DNA of 64,000 nucleotides from Dryas octopetala (GCA_963921425.1 OY992836.1:21183889-21247888); one strand, 5' to 3'; positions 39,023-52,419 are shown, numbered from the stretch's first letter. Notes: generated from the letters alone by a model not told the origin. A program made the numbers and translations.

Positions 39023-42000
39023 AGTGGCATAACCACTGGCATGGGGTGCATAAGCAGAGGAATCGCTTAATTCCCACATGTAGTACGTATATGCATGTTC
39101 ATGTTTCTAAGTTTCTATTGATTTTAGATTTGGTTGCTGCTTTTGTTTTTGGTATTAGTTATTATTTAGAGCAAGTAATAACTATTAGTAAGTAGCCTTC
39201 TTTCTTTAATTTTGCTAGAGATCGATTGCCATATGAGTAAAGCGTTTAAGCAATCACTTAATTAATTAGGGCGCCATATATGTATTGTTTTGCATTTTGG
39301 CATTCTTTATTAAACAAATAATGTTGGTATTTTCTCCTTCTTACTAAGTTATATAATTTGTTGGCCTTCTACTCCATACTCAGGATAATCTTCACTAATT
39401 GCAATACTAATTGCCTTCTTATATTGATCCTTCCTTGAGCCTTAATTGTAGGACGTACATGAATATATTGTGATTTTATTTATTTATTTTTCATTGGGAT
39501 GTAACTCTTGAAAGGCAAGAAAAACTGTTTTTTATATATATATATGCCACGTACAGTTTGTTTTGTTATAATTAATTTGGGTAAATAAATCCAATACGGT
39601 TTTTTTTTTAATTTAATTAAGTTTACATTGCATAATGCATACCAAAAAATTTTAGTTTTCAAAGTTGTAGGTGTAATTGAGTTGGAATTTTCTTCCTGCA
39701 AGTTGGGCAAGTTGAATACAGATGGGAATTCGGGTCAGAGAGTTGGACGTGAAATTGGATTGTGTGATTATGCATATAATTCGTTTTTTATCTAAAAGTC
39801 CTTAATCAAGGGTAATTGCGTTTATATAAAATTAATTAATATATAAAACAGAAAATGAAAGTTTAATTTTTATTACATTTCTTATTTGGATTAAAACCTT
39901 ATGAATTTATTTTTTCTAAATAAAACTCTTTAGCCACTATACGTCAAAGAAATATGTCATCACTTTTTTGTTAGGCCGACAGATCTCAATCCACCAAGTG
40001 CCGCATGTGGCTCTTGACAAACAAATCAAAAGTTTTTTGGGACTAATTATAATGAATATTACATGACCCACCCACATGACTAAAGTTTACATTACATGAT
40101 CTTTCCTTCCCTCTCTGCTCTTTCCTTTCTTCACCCGACCCACCCAGCCCTTCCCGCCGCCCCCCCCCCCCGACCACCGAGAGTAGCACCCTCTAAAGAA
40201 AAGTTGAAGGCTGAGGCGAGGCGGTTTACGTAAAGACCAGGAAAAAGGATTACTGCAGTGTCGTAAGTCGAGACTCGTGAGAAACTTTGATTTTGAGGTG
40301 TTGGGCCATCTGCTGCAAAGCTGGGTGGTGGCCCAAACAAATGATTGTCAAATCAACGCACATCCAAAATCTAAATCACTACTAATATAATACAATTAAA
40401 TATATATTCTTTAATAGCTTTAATAATTTCACTAATACAGTAATACATAATAATTATTTTTGGCAACTTCACCAGGCAAATTCAACAACACGTGAAATCC
40501 ATTCACACTTTGTTACTTTAACAAGAAGCTAAAGCAAATATAAAAATATAAAATGTCTATAAAAGTAATTTTTTTTTTGGCCGGGGAATGACTATAAAAT
40601 ATAAACAATAAACTGAATTCATAAAAAAAATCATTACCTTCCAATGGGTTGCAAATGAAAGACCTAAGAAACTACACAAAATGCAAATTTAATTAATGAG
40701 ACTCAACATTAAACGTTAACCGTTGATTAAAATTCAAGTATGGAAAAATTGTGTTGATAACAATTCTACATGCTTATTTATTTTTCCTTCAAATTTTAAA
40801 CACCAACTACATGATGATAGATGATGTATCAACAAATAAAATAAAATTAATTATCAATAAATAAAATACTATCACATTAATTATTATTTAAAATGTTAAT
40901 TTATTCTGATGATTGGAGTATGAGGTTTGGTAGGCAGAGAGAGCTGCCTTGCATTTTCCTTGGAGTATACTATTACTTATGTTGTATAGCATATATAAGC
41001 AGACATATAAAGACTGACGAAATTACTAAAAAGCCCCTGGGGTGGTGTCCCGGCAAGATGTATAGTTCCCTACGGTCAACCATCAACGTTGTCTAAAATT
41101 GAGGTTATCATTTATTAATACATAGAGACGGCCATGGGTTGCATCAGAATCCACCATCTTCTCGTCACAGTAAGGTCGGTCTTTGTTTATTTTTTTGCTT
41201 TGCAACAATAAAGCATCAGCTTCGTCTTTAATATTTCCAGACTCAGCCGCCCTCTATATTCAGGTTTGGCTCTTTCCCTGTAAATTCAGTGCTTTTTTCT
41301 TTTTCATGTTTTTAATGCTAAGCTACTTATAACAACAATTCAGTACTATTTGGGTTGCCTTTGAAGCTGTCTTGCTCTTTGTATAGAGCTTCTAAATGTT
41401 GGGTTTTTGAGTTTGGCTGGCTTTTCATATGGTTTTGTGAATTGGGTATCAAGCAATTCAATACAACTTTAGAAAATTTGATGCTTTGAGGTCTTGTGAT
41501 TGGTTTGGGGCTACTGTTCAAGCTGGGTTTTAATTCCTTTTCCAATTTTTGAACTAGGTATTGAAGGCTTTGATTGAGCTTTGCAGACACTTTAAGAAAT
41601 TGAACTCTCTAGCAGGGAGAACTTTGTTGATATGTGAACTTACCTTTATGGAGCCATTTGAAGACATGCTACTCAATTATCAACCCTTTGTCTATTGAAA
41701 GTATCAACTAGTGTGTCATGAATTGAGACTCCAAATTGCTCAGTTCAGTGGCTGTTAGTGGCTGTTACATATCGGACTTGCCCTGTTTGGAGCAATTTGT
41801 ATCAGTATTCAGTAACATTACTGGCCAAAAAGAAAACTGCCAGTAACTTTGATCAGCTCCTTTCTCGTTTGGGATTCTCTGCTTTGTCAATCTGGTGAAC
41901 TGGGTTTGCAGACTTTGCTGGTATTTGAAAGTGCCGATTTTGCATATTCTGAGCGCCCAGAATGGTTGAACTTAAAATTAGTGGGCTTTGAAATCTCTTT

Positions 42001-42118
42001 ATTGGTTGGACTACTTACGGTATATGTTTTTTTGCATATTCTATACTTTGGCTTTTCTTGGTGGTGACTTGAAGAATAGAAGAATATAGAGAAGGGTCAA
42101 TATCTTTTAGTTCACAAG
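39023..42118. other. intergenic region and CRCK3 5' leader
   Basis: 39023-41100 is AT-rich with no supported gene; a GC-rich patch at 40131-40340 contains a C-run and a minus-strand open frame of 69 codons with no recognised domain. From about 41100 the sequence is probably the CRCK3 5' untranslated region, and CACAGTAAGG near 41170 could be the donor of a leader intron. Confidence 0.45.
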
Positions 42119-45100
42119 ATGGAAATTGAGCACATTATCCTGTTAAGAATGGCTATCACTGTGTTGAGTCTGTTGCTGTTGGTGCAATTGCCAGAAATCT
42201 CTGCCACTGTGTTTGCCATACAGTCAAATATTTGTAGTGATCACATTGCCTATTCAAATTCTGATGGTCGTGAATTGTTTTACATAAATGGAAATTCAGT
42301 AGAGAAAGCTTTATTCTGTGAGGCTCTTCAAACATACTATGCAAATGGTTGCATTTTAGAGGGCTACCTTGAAAGTAATCATTGTGTATCAGACCTTTCA
42401 CTAGGTATGCATTAAAATGATATGTTGCTTGGGTTTCTTGTATATGATGCTATCGTACTCCATACTTGGAACTTAGATAAATGTTTTAGGAATTAGGACC
42501 TTTATTAAGTGTTACTGTTTTTGCAGTTGGGTTTCCATTGAAGACAGGAAGGAAGATTTTGCAAAAGGAGTCGAGGGATGAATCCACTGTCTACAATAGA
42601 GAAGAAAAGAACAAATTTGCATCTCTGTCAATGACCCCAAAAGTTGGAATAGCAGCAAGTGGAATGTTTATGTGTTGTGTTTTCCTTTGCCCCTGCTTTT
42701 ACAAAAAAAAGAAAGAAAATGCTCACAAAGTTCTTGCTAAGGACCCAAATTCAAGTGAGTCTCTTATATCTTTCCCATCTATGTACTGGTGAAATCTATA
42801 ACTATAGGTTATTGGGTTTCTGTAGATGGGAATCACCAATGATATTCTAGTTTAATACTTGAATGCATTCAATCAAATTTTAAATTAGCAGTCTTTTAAA
42901 CTTGTCCTTATTCTTTTATTTACAATTCTGCAAACAATTGCATTTTCATTACCACTGGTTAGTCTGTCCCAATATTAGCTGCTTCTTACTATGTCTTCTG
43001 TTTTTTTCCTTCTTCTTTCATATTCTGTTGTTAATGCTAAAATTTCAGTGGATTCAGCTTCTTCTTTAGAAATGAATTCTGCTTCTGAAAAGATCCCGGC
43101 CAGTCCGCATCGTGTGCCACCTAGTCCTAGATTTTCAATATCTCCTAAACTCACTAGACTTGGATCAGTACATCTCAGTCTGAGTCAGATTGCTAGAGCA
43201 ACCTGCAACTTCTCAAAATCACAGCAAATAGGTGAAGGAGGTTTTGGAACTGTCTACAAAGCCCGGCTAGCTGATGGCCAAGTGGTTTCTATAAAACGAG
43301 CAAAGAAGGTATGGACAGTTCATAGTCTTCAAACTTTGTTATGGTTATTCTGTGATAAATTGACCCTTTCCAGTTTGTTTACGGATGGAAATACCATCTT
43401 GGTGACATGCTAGGTAGTAAAACACTGGTGCCACCACTCAGGCACTCGCATTTGGTTATAATTGATAAAATTCACGGGCCTGTGGTAGTTGGTAGCACAA
43501 CTAGATGGTCTTTGAGTTTGTTTTATTTTTCCATTTATTTTCTATGTTAGTTTTGTTCTGTAATTTTTTTAAATGACAAAGTTTTATGATTTCACTTTTA
43601 AGGAATCAAGGGCAATAAAAAAAATAAAATCACAGCTAATAAGTAATTGGATCCTGCGGTTGCCTTAATGGCCAATGGATTAATTGTGTATACTGGGTTT
43701 AATTAGGAAAGAAACATGTTAAAGTTGTATGTATATGAACACCAAAGTGGGGTTACATAGCAGTATTCTCTCCGTAGCATAATTTGTTATGAACTTGCTA
43801 ATTTTGCATGTCATTTTAAATGAGGTTGGCAATGTTGCCATCGAACATTTTAGTGGCTTAAGGAAATTTTTTATTCTCATGTCAGTGATTCCATCAAATG
43901 ATTGCTATTTTGTTTAACATTTAACTGTCATAGGAGCACTTTGAGAATCTGCAAACTGAATTCAGTAGTGAAGTTGAACTTCTGGCCAAAATTGATCATC
44001 GAAATCTTGTAAAGCTACTAGGTTATGTGGATGAAGGAAATGAACGTCTTCTCATCACAGAGTATGTGCCAAACGGTTCTCTTAGAGAACATTTGGATGG
44101 TAAGCTTACTTAAATCATAAAAAGAGCCAATTCTAATCTAGAAAATGATACTATAATGGATGATTATGCTGTTACACTGACAGGTCAGCTTGGGAAAATT
44201 CTAGAGTTCAATCAGCGACTTGAAATTGCCATTGATGTTGCTCATGCCCTAACCTATCTTCATCTATATGCAGGTAACAAAACTCTCCAATTATTATACT
44301 TGCATGTTGGATTGATAGAACTTTAAAGAACCACCTTTTTTTTTGGGATGAAGAATTGGATTTGGAATCTGAACTGTATGGAGTAGGATTACCATTCATA
44401 ATTATCCTTCTTTGTTTTAGATTGTAACAATTCATACCAACTAGTTGTTGGTCTAGTGATATTTGGTTTTTTGGTGCCCAATAACATCCTTTACAAAAAT
44501 AGCTTATGCCAATAGACCTATGTATCATTTTGGAGACAAAAGTTGCACATTATGGTGTGCGAATCTGACAACATATATTTTATTGGTTTGCATTTCTCAA
44601 CATGATTGATGCCTAATCTGTTATTCATCTCACAACAGAAAAGCAAATCATCCATCGAGACGTGAAGTCATCCAACATTCTTTTGACAGAAAGCATGAGA
44701 GCCAAAGTGGCTGATTTTGGGTTTGCTAGGCTTGGTCCGATGGATTCAGATCGAACACACATTTCAACCAAAGTGAAAGGAACTGTCGGTTACCTAGACC
44801 CTGAATATATGAAAACCTATCAACTCACCCCAAAAAGTGATGTTTACTCATTTGGGATATTACTTATAGAAATTGTGACTGGTCGTCGTCCAGTGGAGTT
44901 GAAGAGACCTGTTGAAGAACGGGTGACACTCAGATGGGTAAGGAACTTCTATTCCATTTATAAGTAATTGATTTTCTGGCACATCTTTGAAAGTTTAGAG
45001 CGTGGGAAAACATACATGACATGCATGCAGGAGTAATCATCTTTCGTGGGTTACCTTCCACGTTCTGACCCGATTAAATTTGTGCTATAATTATTTAGTT

Positions 45101-45330
45101 CTGGTTTTGAAATTGTGCAGGCCTTCAAGAAGTACAATGAAGGAAGTGTGGTGGAATTGCTTGATCCTGCAATGGAGGAAGCTGTAGATGCAGAGGTGCT
45201 CATGAAAATTTTTGATTTGGCCATCCACTGTGCAGCCCCCATTCGAGCTGATCGGCCGGACATGAAAACAGTGGGAGAGCAGTTGTGGACAATAAGGGCA
45301 GACTATCTTAGAAGTGTTAAGAGAGGATAG
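42119..45330 (+). CDS. CRCK3: calmodulin-binding receptor-like kinase, CRCK3 type
   Basis: Serine/threonine kinase of the CRCK group; in Arabidopsis CRCK3 is an MPK4 substrate monitored by the immune receptor SUMM2. Seven exons (42119-42404, 42527-42754, 43049-43308, 43934-44099, 44184-44273, 44639-44937, 45121-45330), all GT-AG and in phase, encode about 512 residues. Seen: a signal-like hydrophobic N-terminus (an alternative ATG lies ten codons in, at 42149); a second hydrophobic segment [20 protein letters not shown] followed by lysines; the glycine loop GEGGFGTVY (about 233-241); Lys254; [10 protein letters not shown] (349-358), an RD kinase; DFG at 369-371; and [10 protein letters not shown]. 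The residue before the lysine motif is serine (VVSIKRAKK) where relatives, from memory, have alanine; not expected to abolish activity. Confidence 0.92.
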
Positions 45331-46028
45331 TAGTCTAATTTGAGAGGATAGTGTTAATGAGTGTTGTTTCCAACTTACCCTGTAAAAAAAAATTGGTTTC
45401 AGACAGTTGGCTTTTGATTTTGGCGTTTTTCTCATCCATCAATTTTCACTATTGAACATAAATTTGGATTATATTTTTCTTTTTCCTTCTAAAAACTAGT
45501 TTTCGCCAAATAATGGCATGTCATGAGGAGAATAAAAAAGAAACGACAAATACATCCATACTCAAATGTTGAGAACTCTTGCATTCGATTATATGGAATG
45601 ATTGACTCTGTTTGCCACTCCACCATGAAAGGCCCTTGCAGTGTACATGTATAATTTACCAAAGCCAACTGATCAAACATGCCTTTATCAGTACTGTTCA
45701 GCACTTTCAAAGAGAACTTTTCCAGTTAAATACTGAACTGAATAATTTAGTGTTCCGCAATGTACAAATGCTTCATCAGAGAGCAAAACTGCCACATTTC
45801 ATGGTTCATCAAGAGACAATAGTTGTGTTGTGTATTACACATATTCAGATATTATACACTACTGCCCTTTGATTCTCGCTCTCTGGATTCCAACCCATGA
45901 AGAATCAGAAAAATAAAGATGCCGGAGTTGTCAGTGATTTGGTAACCCGGAGCAGATGCTGCAGCTCATATAAGACTATCTACAAACCTTTTTCTTCAAG
46001 GGAAACCACTATGCTAGACTGAGATGGC
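45331..46028. other. convergent 3' flanks of CRCK3 and CLC-g
   Basis: The two genes point at each other here. The stretch holds their 3' untranslated regions and no further gene. Confidence 0.5.
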
Positions 46029-49000
46029 CTAAAAGATTTTACCCGGAGGGGGCAGCCGGAATCTTAATCTTTTCCACCTGCTCCTTACCAGCATAGGGTG
46101 CAAGCTCAGTATATATTCTGGCATGAAGTCGTGCCTTGTCAATATACCCACGACAGGAGATCTCTGCAATTGAGCAGCATAGTTATTACAAGATATAAGA
46201 AAGCTGGGAGAAAAGATTAAATAGTAACAGTAAATTTATTTTATTTTAATTTTTTTATGACTTGGGTATCCGGATCTTTGACCCGACTAATCCCGAGGGC
46301 ACGTGTAGACCCATCAGTCCGGACGGCCAGGACAAAAGTAACAGTAAATATGTATATGTGGAATTTAGATATTGAGCACCATAGTGGCATAGCAGCATAC
46401 ACATATGATACAGGAGGCATTACTGGCAAATTGTTTACTCTAAACAGTCAAACCTGGATCTACTAGGTAGGCCCATTGCTCAGAAATTGAAGAAAAAGGA
46501 AAATAGCATGACCAGTGAATCTTATAGCAGAACCAGTGAATATTTGCCATTAGAAATTATTCAAACTAGATGGATTGATATATGATAAGCATAAGAAGCG
46601 ATGATTCATATGTAGCACAGCCATAATGTGAACTACAAAATTTTAGGGGATGTGAGTTGAAAGCAAATGCAATGCACTTATGCACAAATTGATACTTTAG
46701 AATACAGATTTCATAGTTGTAAAATTAGGACAAGAGGAAAAATCACTTACGCTTGACATCTTTGGTATCACTAGAAGGTGCCTCAAACCAACTTCTCGGA
46801 AAAGTATGAGGGCCTTTGCTAGCGACATTGTCTCCACAACAGTATAAGGTGAAGCATTAGTAAATGGATGTAAGTCTATAAACATTTCCATCTCCTCCTC
46901 AGTCAATTCTATGTCTTCTATCTTGTCACCATTGCCTGAACCCCTCTTTGCAAAATCCTCAGATGAGAACTGTTTAAATGCATCGGTGGTAGTTGGCACT
47001 GGGGTAGACACAAAAGATTTCTTCTTCAACAATTCAATAAGATGGGCACGGAGGATTATACCAAACAAAACAGGGGATTCAGAAAGTGGAGGCTCATCTA
47101 TTACAGGGAACCCATTATGCCTTGTAGTTCTGAGAACATGTACTATATTACCAACCTTCTCAATGCCATGAAAGAGTTGAAGTGGTCCTGTTACTACATC
47201 ACCTACTGTCAGCTGCCTCATATATGGTTCAACATGGGCCTCTAGATACGGAAAACCCTTTGCTTTCATAATAAGATCATATATATTGCTATTGAAAGCA
47301 TCTGCTGTGGTCTTGGAAACAAGAAGTACAACCATTATCAATGGTAGCAATAGCAGATTATTGGTCAATTCCAGAACAATTACACATAGAGAGACAGTCA
47401 TCCTCATGGTTCCACCAAGTAAAGAAGCCGCACCCAACACAGCATAGAGGCCATGATTGAGATTTGTGTGTGAACCAATTAACATTCCAACAAAACGTCC
47501 ATAAGATGCACCAGTCACAATAACAGGTACAAAAAGACCAGCAGGAGCAACAATCCCATAGCTTAGGATACTTAAGAAAAAGCAGGTGACAAAAAATATG
47601 AGAATCGAGGAATAATGAAACTCGGAATCAGTGTTCTTGCTGAAAAGGTTTCTAATAGCATCATCGTTTGTGTTAAATATGAGGCTGGCAAGGTCATTAT
47701 AGTAACCAGGAGGACATTGGAACTTCTTGTAGTTACCAGACCGTCCAATTGTAGGACAGGCTTCTAATGCACCAGATGGGCAAGGCCGACAAGTTGCAAG
47801 CCATGGTAATCCAAAGAGAAGACAAGATGTGAAAATGGAGATTGAGGCAGCAATGAGAATTTTATAAAAGACGCCTTTCCTAGAAAAAGTAAAACAAAGG
47901 GGATTGCAATCAGAAAATTACGGAGTTCTACAAAATTTTGAAAACACTAATAAATGTATAATGTGCAGACATCACTGAGCCAAAATGCTTACTCATTGAT
48001 GAGATTGTATAGTCGGAGAACTTTTGTTAATAGAGAATTATATAAGCTCCCCAATATGCCCCCTACAAATCCAAGGGCGAGCACGGGAGGCACATCCGCA
48101 AGGTGATATGACATATTTGCCGAGTAGACATCAAACATTATCAACCCCCCTGTACCAAATAGCCCGCATTTTCCACTTAAGCAAACATCAATCAGAGCCC
48201 GGAGCACAATAGCAATCACAGCGGTTGTAAAGAAAGCTCTCCACAGAAGGGCACTTCTCCACCTACAGAACATAATATTGGTTGGATTCAATTAATTTTA
48301 AAGATTTGTAACAAATTGATACAAACAAGTATGACTAGAGAGGTTCATGTACCAAGATGACATCTCTTCAAAAGCAAACAGCACACCACCAACAGGGGAA
48401 CGGAAAGAAGCAGCGATTCCCGCAGCTGATCCACATGTTACGAGGTCCCGGCGGTCTCGATCATTCTTGAAATATCGTAGCCATTTCCATGTCAAACCGT
48501 ACTTCTTTGATCCACCCTGACTCAACAATGACGCAACACATGCCCCAGTGTGCACCATGGGCCCTGCCTTTCCAATTAGAAGAGATGAAGACACAGCAGT
48601 AACACTGCCAACAATCTGTACATTGCGGAAAACGAAAATTAAGAATCCAAATTTCTGTCAAATTATTTACATTCTAGACAACTAAAGAAAGTATGCTAAA
48701 TTTCAAGGTGTGATATCAAAGAAAGTACGCTAAATTTCAAGGTGTGATATCAACTATCAAGTTATCAACTTTCAAATACAAGGTGTAAAATTTCACAAAT
48801 TAAGCAAACCCCATTTACAATTACCCAATGTAAAAAGTCATTGAATTAAGCAATTTACATAATCAAAAAACACCGAAAGCAGCAGCGTCACCTTAACAAC
48901 CAAAGTACGTATGGAAAAAATTCCAGGCGCGTCGACACCGTTCAGGTAAGCCTTCACCTCCGGTATGCCGGACCCAGCAGCCTCCGGCGCCACGAGAGCC

Positions 49001-49550
49001 GTGATCGTAGACGCAAACAGAGTGAGACCCAAGTTGGAAAGGAAGAAGACAGTAAAAGCCGGCAAAAACCTGTTTCCCACACACACACAAAAAAACCCAA
49101 AAAGCAAATTACAAAAATGAAACATACAAAAAACAAAAAGAATTGAATTTCGAAATTGGAGTGGAAATTCGACTCCAGGAGGTACCTGCGCTGCAACATC
49201 AAGTTGGAGGTGACGACGAATTTTATGCCGGCGAGGTTTTCGACGGCGAGGTTGTTGCCAAAGGCGATGAGGGCGACGATGAGGCCAATGAGAAAGCACG
49301 AGAGCCACTTCATGAATATGTACTGGAACACGAAGAGCTTCCCGCGGCTCCTCCAGTCCTGCTTGAAGAACTCGTTCTCCAAAATCTCGTAGTCGAGGCT
49401 TTCGACGGGGCAGACATTGGCGCCGACCAGGGCCACCTGCGACGACGAGTTCGGGGCCGATCGTTGGCCGGAGATTAAGGGGACGGTGATGGATTCCGGG
49501 CCCTCTGTTTCGTTCCCGTAGCTGTAGTTTCTGTTGCCGTTGCTAGTCAT
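46029..49550 (-). CDS. CLC-G: CLC-type anion channel/transporter, CLC-g/CLC-c subgroup
   Basis: Endomembrane (vacuolar in known relatives) chloride transport protein. Six exons (49186-49550, 48892-49069, 48353-48615, 47993-48262, 46751-47879, 46029-46163), GT-AG and in phase, encode about 779 residues. The N-terminus has NSSSQVALVGANVCPVESLD. Selectivity motif: GSGIPE at residues 154-159; serine in place of proline is associated with chloride rather than nitrate. Second motif: GKAGP at 196-200; Ala198 replaces the gating glutamate, as I recall for CLC-c and CLC-g. Further on are CLSGKCGLFGTGGLIMFDVY, APAGLFVPVIVTGASYGRF and, in the long fifth exon and the last exon, two CBS domains ending with VVGILTRHDFMPEYIL. 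Intron 5 (46164-46750) holds a GC-rich island near 46260-46335. By remembered sequence the closest relative is Arabidopsis CLC-g. Confidence 0.93.
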
Positions 49551-49988
49551 TGTTTTGGTTTGCAGAGGTTAAGCGCCGGCCGCCGGCGAAGCGTCTAAGT
49601 CCAAGTCATGACTCGCAACTGAACTCGGAAGATGGCGTTATAGTTTGAGTGAGTGATGCTATTGTTTCTGTTCAAGAAAGTTATAGACTTTGTGTTTGTG
49701 TTTGTGTTTGCTTTTGTGTGTGTTTACTCTGTCAATTGTCATTGCAGAGTTTGATGGAATATGAACTCTTCAGTCTTCACGCTTGGAGACAGAATACGCT
49801 GCTGCCGCTACCATTTTATCTCAATTTTCCTATTTCAGTTTCGGTTTTTCGATAGTCATTTAATTATGAGTTTTTGGAAAAAAAAAAAAAAAAATTTCTT
49901 TTTTTCCCCTCATCTTCCTCGGAATTAAATAGGATTGATCATTGATGGATGTGATAATTAATTTTGTGATTCGTGGCATTAAAAATGA
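49551..49988. other. CLC-g promoter side
   Basis: GC-rich leader just upstream of the CLC-g start, followed by AT-rich sequence and a poly-A run at about 49879-49894. No gene is supported. Confidence 0.45.
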
Positions 49989-50910
49989 GTGCTGCTATTT
50001 GCACACCCTTTTCTTCTCTTTACACACCCTTTCTTAAAAAAAAAAAAAAAACTCAAAGGAAAAAATCTTATACCCCATCCATTTTTCTTTTTGCACATCC
50101 TTCCTAAACAGAAAAAAAAAACACACACACCCAAAAATCACACACCCCCTCCCCATCTCCCCCCCCCCCCGCGTACACACCCACACACCCCCTCCCCACC
50201 TCTCCTCTCTCCGGCACACACCCATCCCCGAGCAGCCTACCACCACCCCACCCTCTCTTTTTTTTCTTCCCCCTACCCCGACCACTTCCCTTCCTCCAGC
50301 AAGCTCACCGTCGCGCGCCGGAGAAGAAAACTTAAAAAAAAAAAAATTGGATCGGATTCGGTGGACTAGTGCCGAACCCGATGGTTTCGTTCGGTAGGTA
50401 CCTACCGAACAATCCTATTCTATTCGGCGGGTACCTGTCGAACGAAACCACCGGGTTCGGCACTGGTCCGCCGAACCCGCTGCAATTTTTTTTTTTTTAA
50501 TTTGTTTGGCTGTCTGCTTGGGTGAGAGGAGAGAGGGAAGGAGAGATAGAGAGAGAGAGAGAGAGGAGAAAGGGAGGAGTCGAGGAGGGGCTGCCGGGCT
50601 GGTTATGGTGGCTGTTTTGGGTGGTGCTGCGCGCGGTGGTGGTGCTGCGAGGAAGGTGGTGGCGCGCGGTGGTGGTGGTGCGGGGAATGTGGTGCTGCTG
50701 GTGCAAGGAAGGTGGTGGTGCTGCTGGTGTGAGGAAGGTGGTGATCGGGCGGAGGGAAAAAAAACAGAGCAAGGGGGTGTGTACGGGGGGGAGATGGGGA
50801 TGGGGGTGTGTGGGTGAGGGAAGGGCCAAATGGTCTTTTCTCTTGAATTTTTTTTTTTTTTTTAGAAAGGGTGTGCAAAAAGAAATTTAGAAGTGTGCAA
50901 ATAGCAGCCC
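49989..50910. mobile_element. large GC-biased foldback element
   Basis: About 920 bp. The ends are inverted: GCTGCTATTTGCACACCCTTT at the left and, on the other strand at the right end, GGGCTGCTATTTGCACAC. The left half is C-rich, the right half G-rich, and they pair loosely over their length, with a long central hairpin at about 50353-50479 whose tip is the 16-bp palindrome CGGTAGGTACCTACCG (50392-50407). The same end sequence recurs at 63977. Target duplication is not clear (AT-rich flanks). The long proline- or glycine-rich open frames are by-products of the base bias. It lies between the divergent CLC-g and SYT genes. Confidence 0.8.
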
Positions 50911-51153
50911 TTTTAAAATTTGTTATTTGTGACAATTCTTGTTAGATCTTTTCTTTGAGAAAAGAAAATTATTCCATCATCAACATTAACTAATTATTAC
51001 AAGAAAATAAGTTCTCTAGAAACGTGTATATATACAAATATACAATCATGAGTCCATGACCAATATGACCATAAACATTTGTAACATAATTTGTTTCCTA
51101 ATATGTCTAAACAATTTAAAAACCTATGAAATTTAACGTATAAAACTAAACAG

Positions 51154-51336
51154 TAATGTTACATTTACCATATTTTTATACCACAATTTCATACTATCTT
51201 ACATGGCATTCATACATTGGACACTAAAAATTAAAAAATAAAACTTAAAAAAGAAAAAGGAAATACCCTTTCAGTGAAGTAATGACACATCAGGTGGGAT
51301 ACAAATGTAAGAATAAATGTGAGACAATTAGCATTA
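51154..51336. mobile_element. second copy of the TAATGCTA MITE
   Basis: A 183-bp relative of the element at 18327-18511 in the same orientation, sharing CATGGCATTCATACATTGGA and GTAATGACACATCA with a handful of substitutions, and ending TTAGCATTA. It lies in intergenic DNA. Confidence 0.75.
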
Positions 51337-52419
51337 TTGAAAACCAAATACCTATTACGAATATGATGTGCCATCTTAAATAAAAAAAATATTATATTGA
51401 ATCTTATAAATGAGTTGTCATTACTAATCTTTCATTTAGAACACCATTAAATATTTTTATGGAATACTTTAAAATAATATTTTTTTATGGTAATCTATAC
51501 AAAAAAACCACATTATGTGACCCTGTGTTTTTTTTTTTTTTTTTTGTAATTACAATGAGGTCTGAAATTAAGATCTCATATGATCATATCCTCACCTCAC
51601 TCAACAATTCAAATTTCCCGGAATAATCACTAGTTTCTATTATTTTGCATAATCCCGGCTGTGTATTGATCACTATTAATTCAATTATTTGTCAGTTTCT
51701 AATTAAAATAATTAACTACCAACTTATCCATATGACTTGTGTTTGGATTTACCCCCTTGTTTATTCAAGTGTTACCTAATAACACCTCCTAAAGACATGA
51801 CAAAATAAATGTCTGAAGGTAAGAAAATATTTTTAAATCTCAAAAAACGAAATGAGAACGAAATATTTTTGTATTTTTTGTGAGAACACATATTATAATT
51901 TATTTATCGGATCAAGGAGGAAATATAAACCTTAAAAACAATAATAATAATAATAATAATAATTGGAGTAGTTGATTATGAAGCGCGTTTCCTAAGCCGT
52001 ATGCGACTGGATTGTCCTGAGTCTCACCGAGTCACGTAAAGCGCGACCGCAGAAGGTAGAAATTTCGTGTGGGGACGCCGCACTTGGCGTGGAGTCTCAG
52101 TCACTGTCTGCTTCCTTGCTAAACATCTCATCTCAATCTCACCAAATCACTCTTATTATGTTACCATTCTCCACCACGTGCCATGCACCATATTCTATTC
52201 TATAATTTCTAATTTTTCTATTTCTCCTTTACGTGCACCTCTACCAGCCAACGATCGTGGAACACGTGGAGCACCAAATCACGTTGACTCCACACTACGA
52301 GGCAGAATAAATGTCGTTGACATAGCTTCAATACTCAAATTTTCAATAATCACTACTAAATTTCTTTTTTCTTCTTTTCATTAATTTTCACACTTCACCC
52401 CATTTGTGAAGCCACCCAC

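Noticed and set aside
40131-40340. Minus-strand GC-rich open frame of 69 codons
   Set aside because: No recognised domain, no splice partners, and it includes a homopolymer C run; possibly a gene fragment but not supportable.
49143-49478. Plus-strand open frame of 111 codons antisense to CLC-g exon 1
   Set aside because: A shadow of the GC-rich coding exon on the other strand.
50034-50890. Long proline/histidine- and glycine-rich open frames on both strands
   Set aside because: They arise from C-rich and G-rich arms of the foldback element, lack domains, and mirror each other on opposite strands.
52067-52384. Plus-strand open frame of 105 codons
   Set aside because: No domain, biased composition, no upstream or downstream exons; more likely regulatory DNA.
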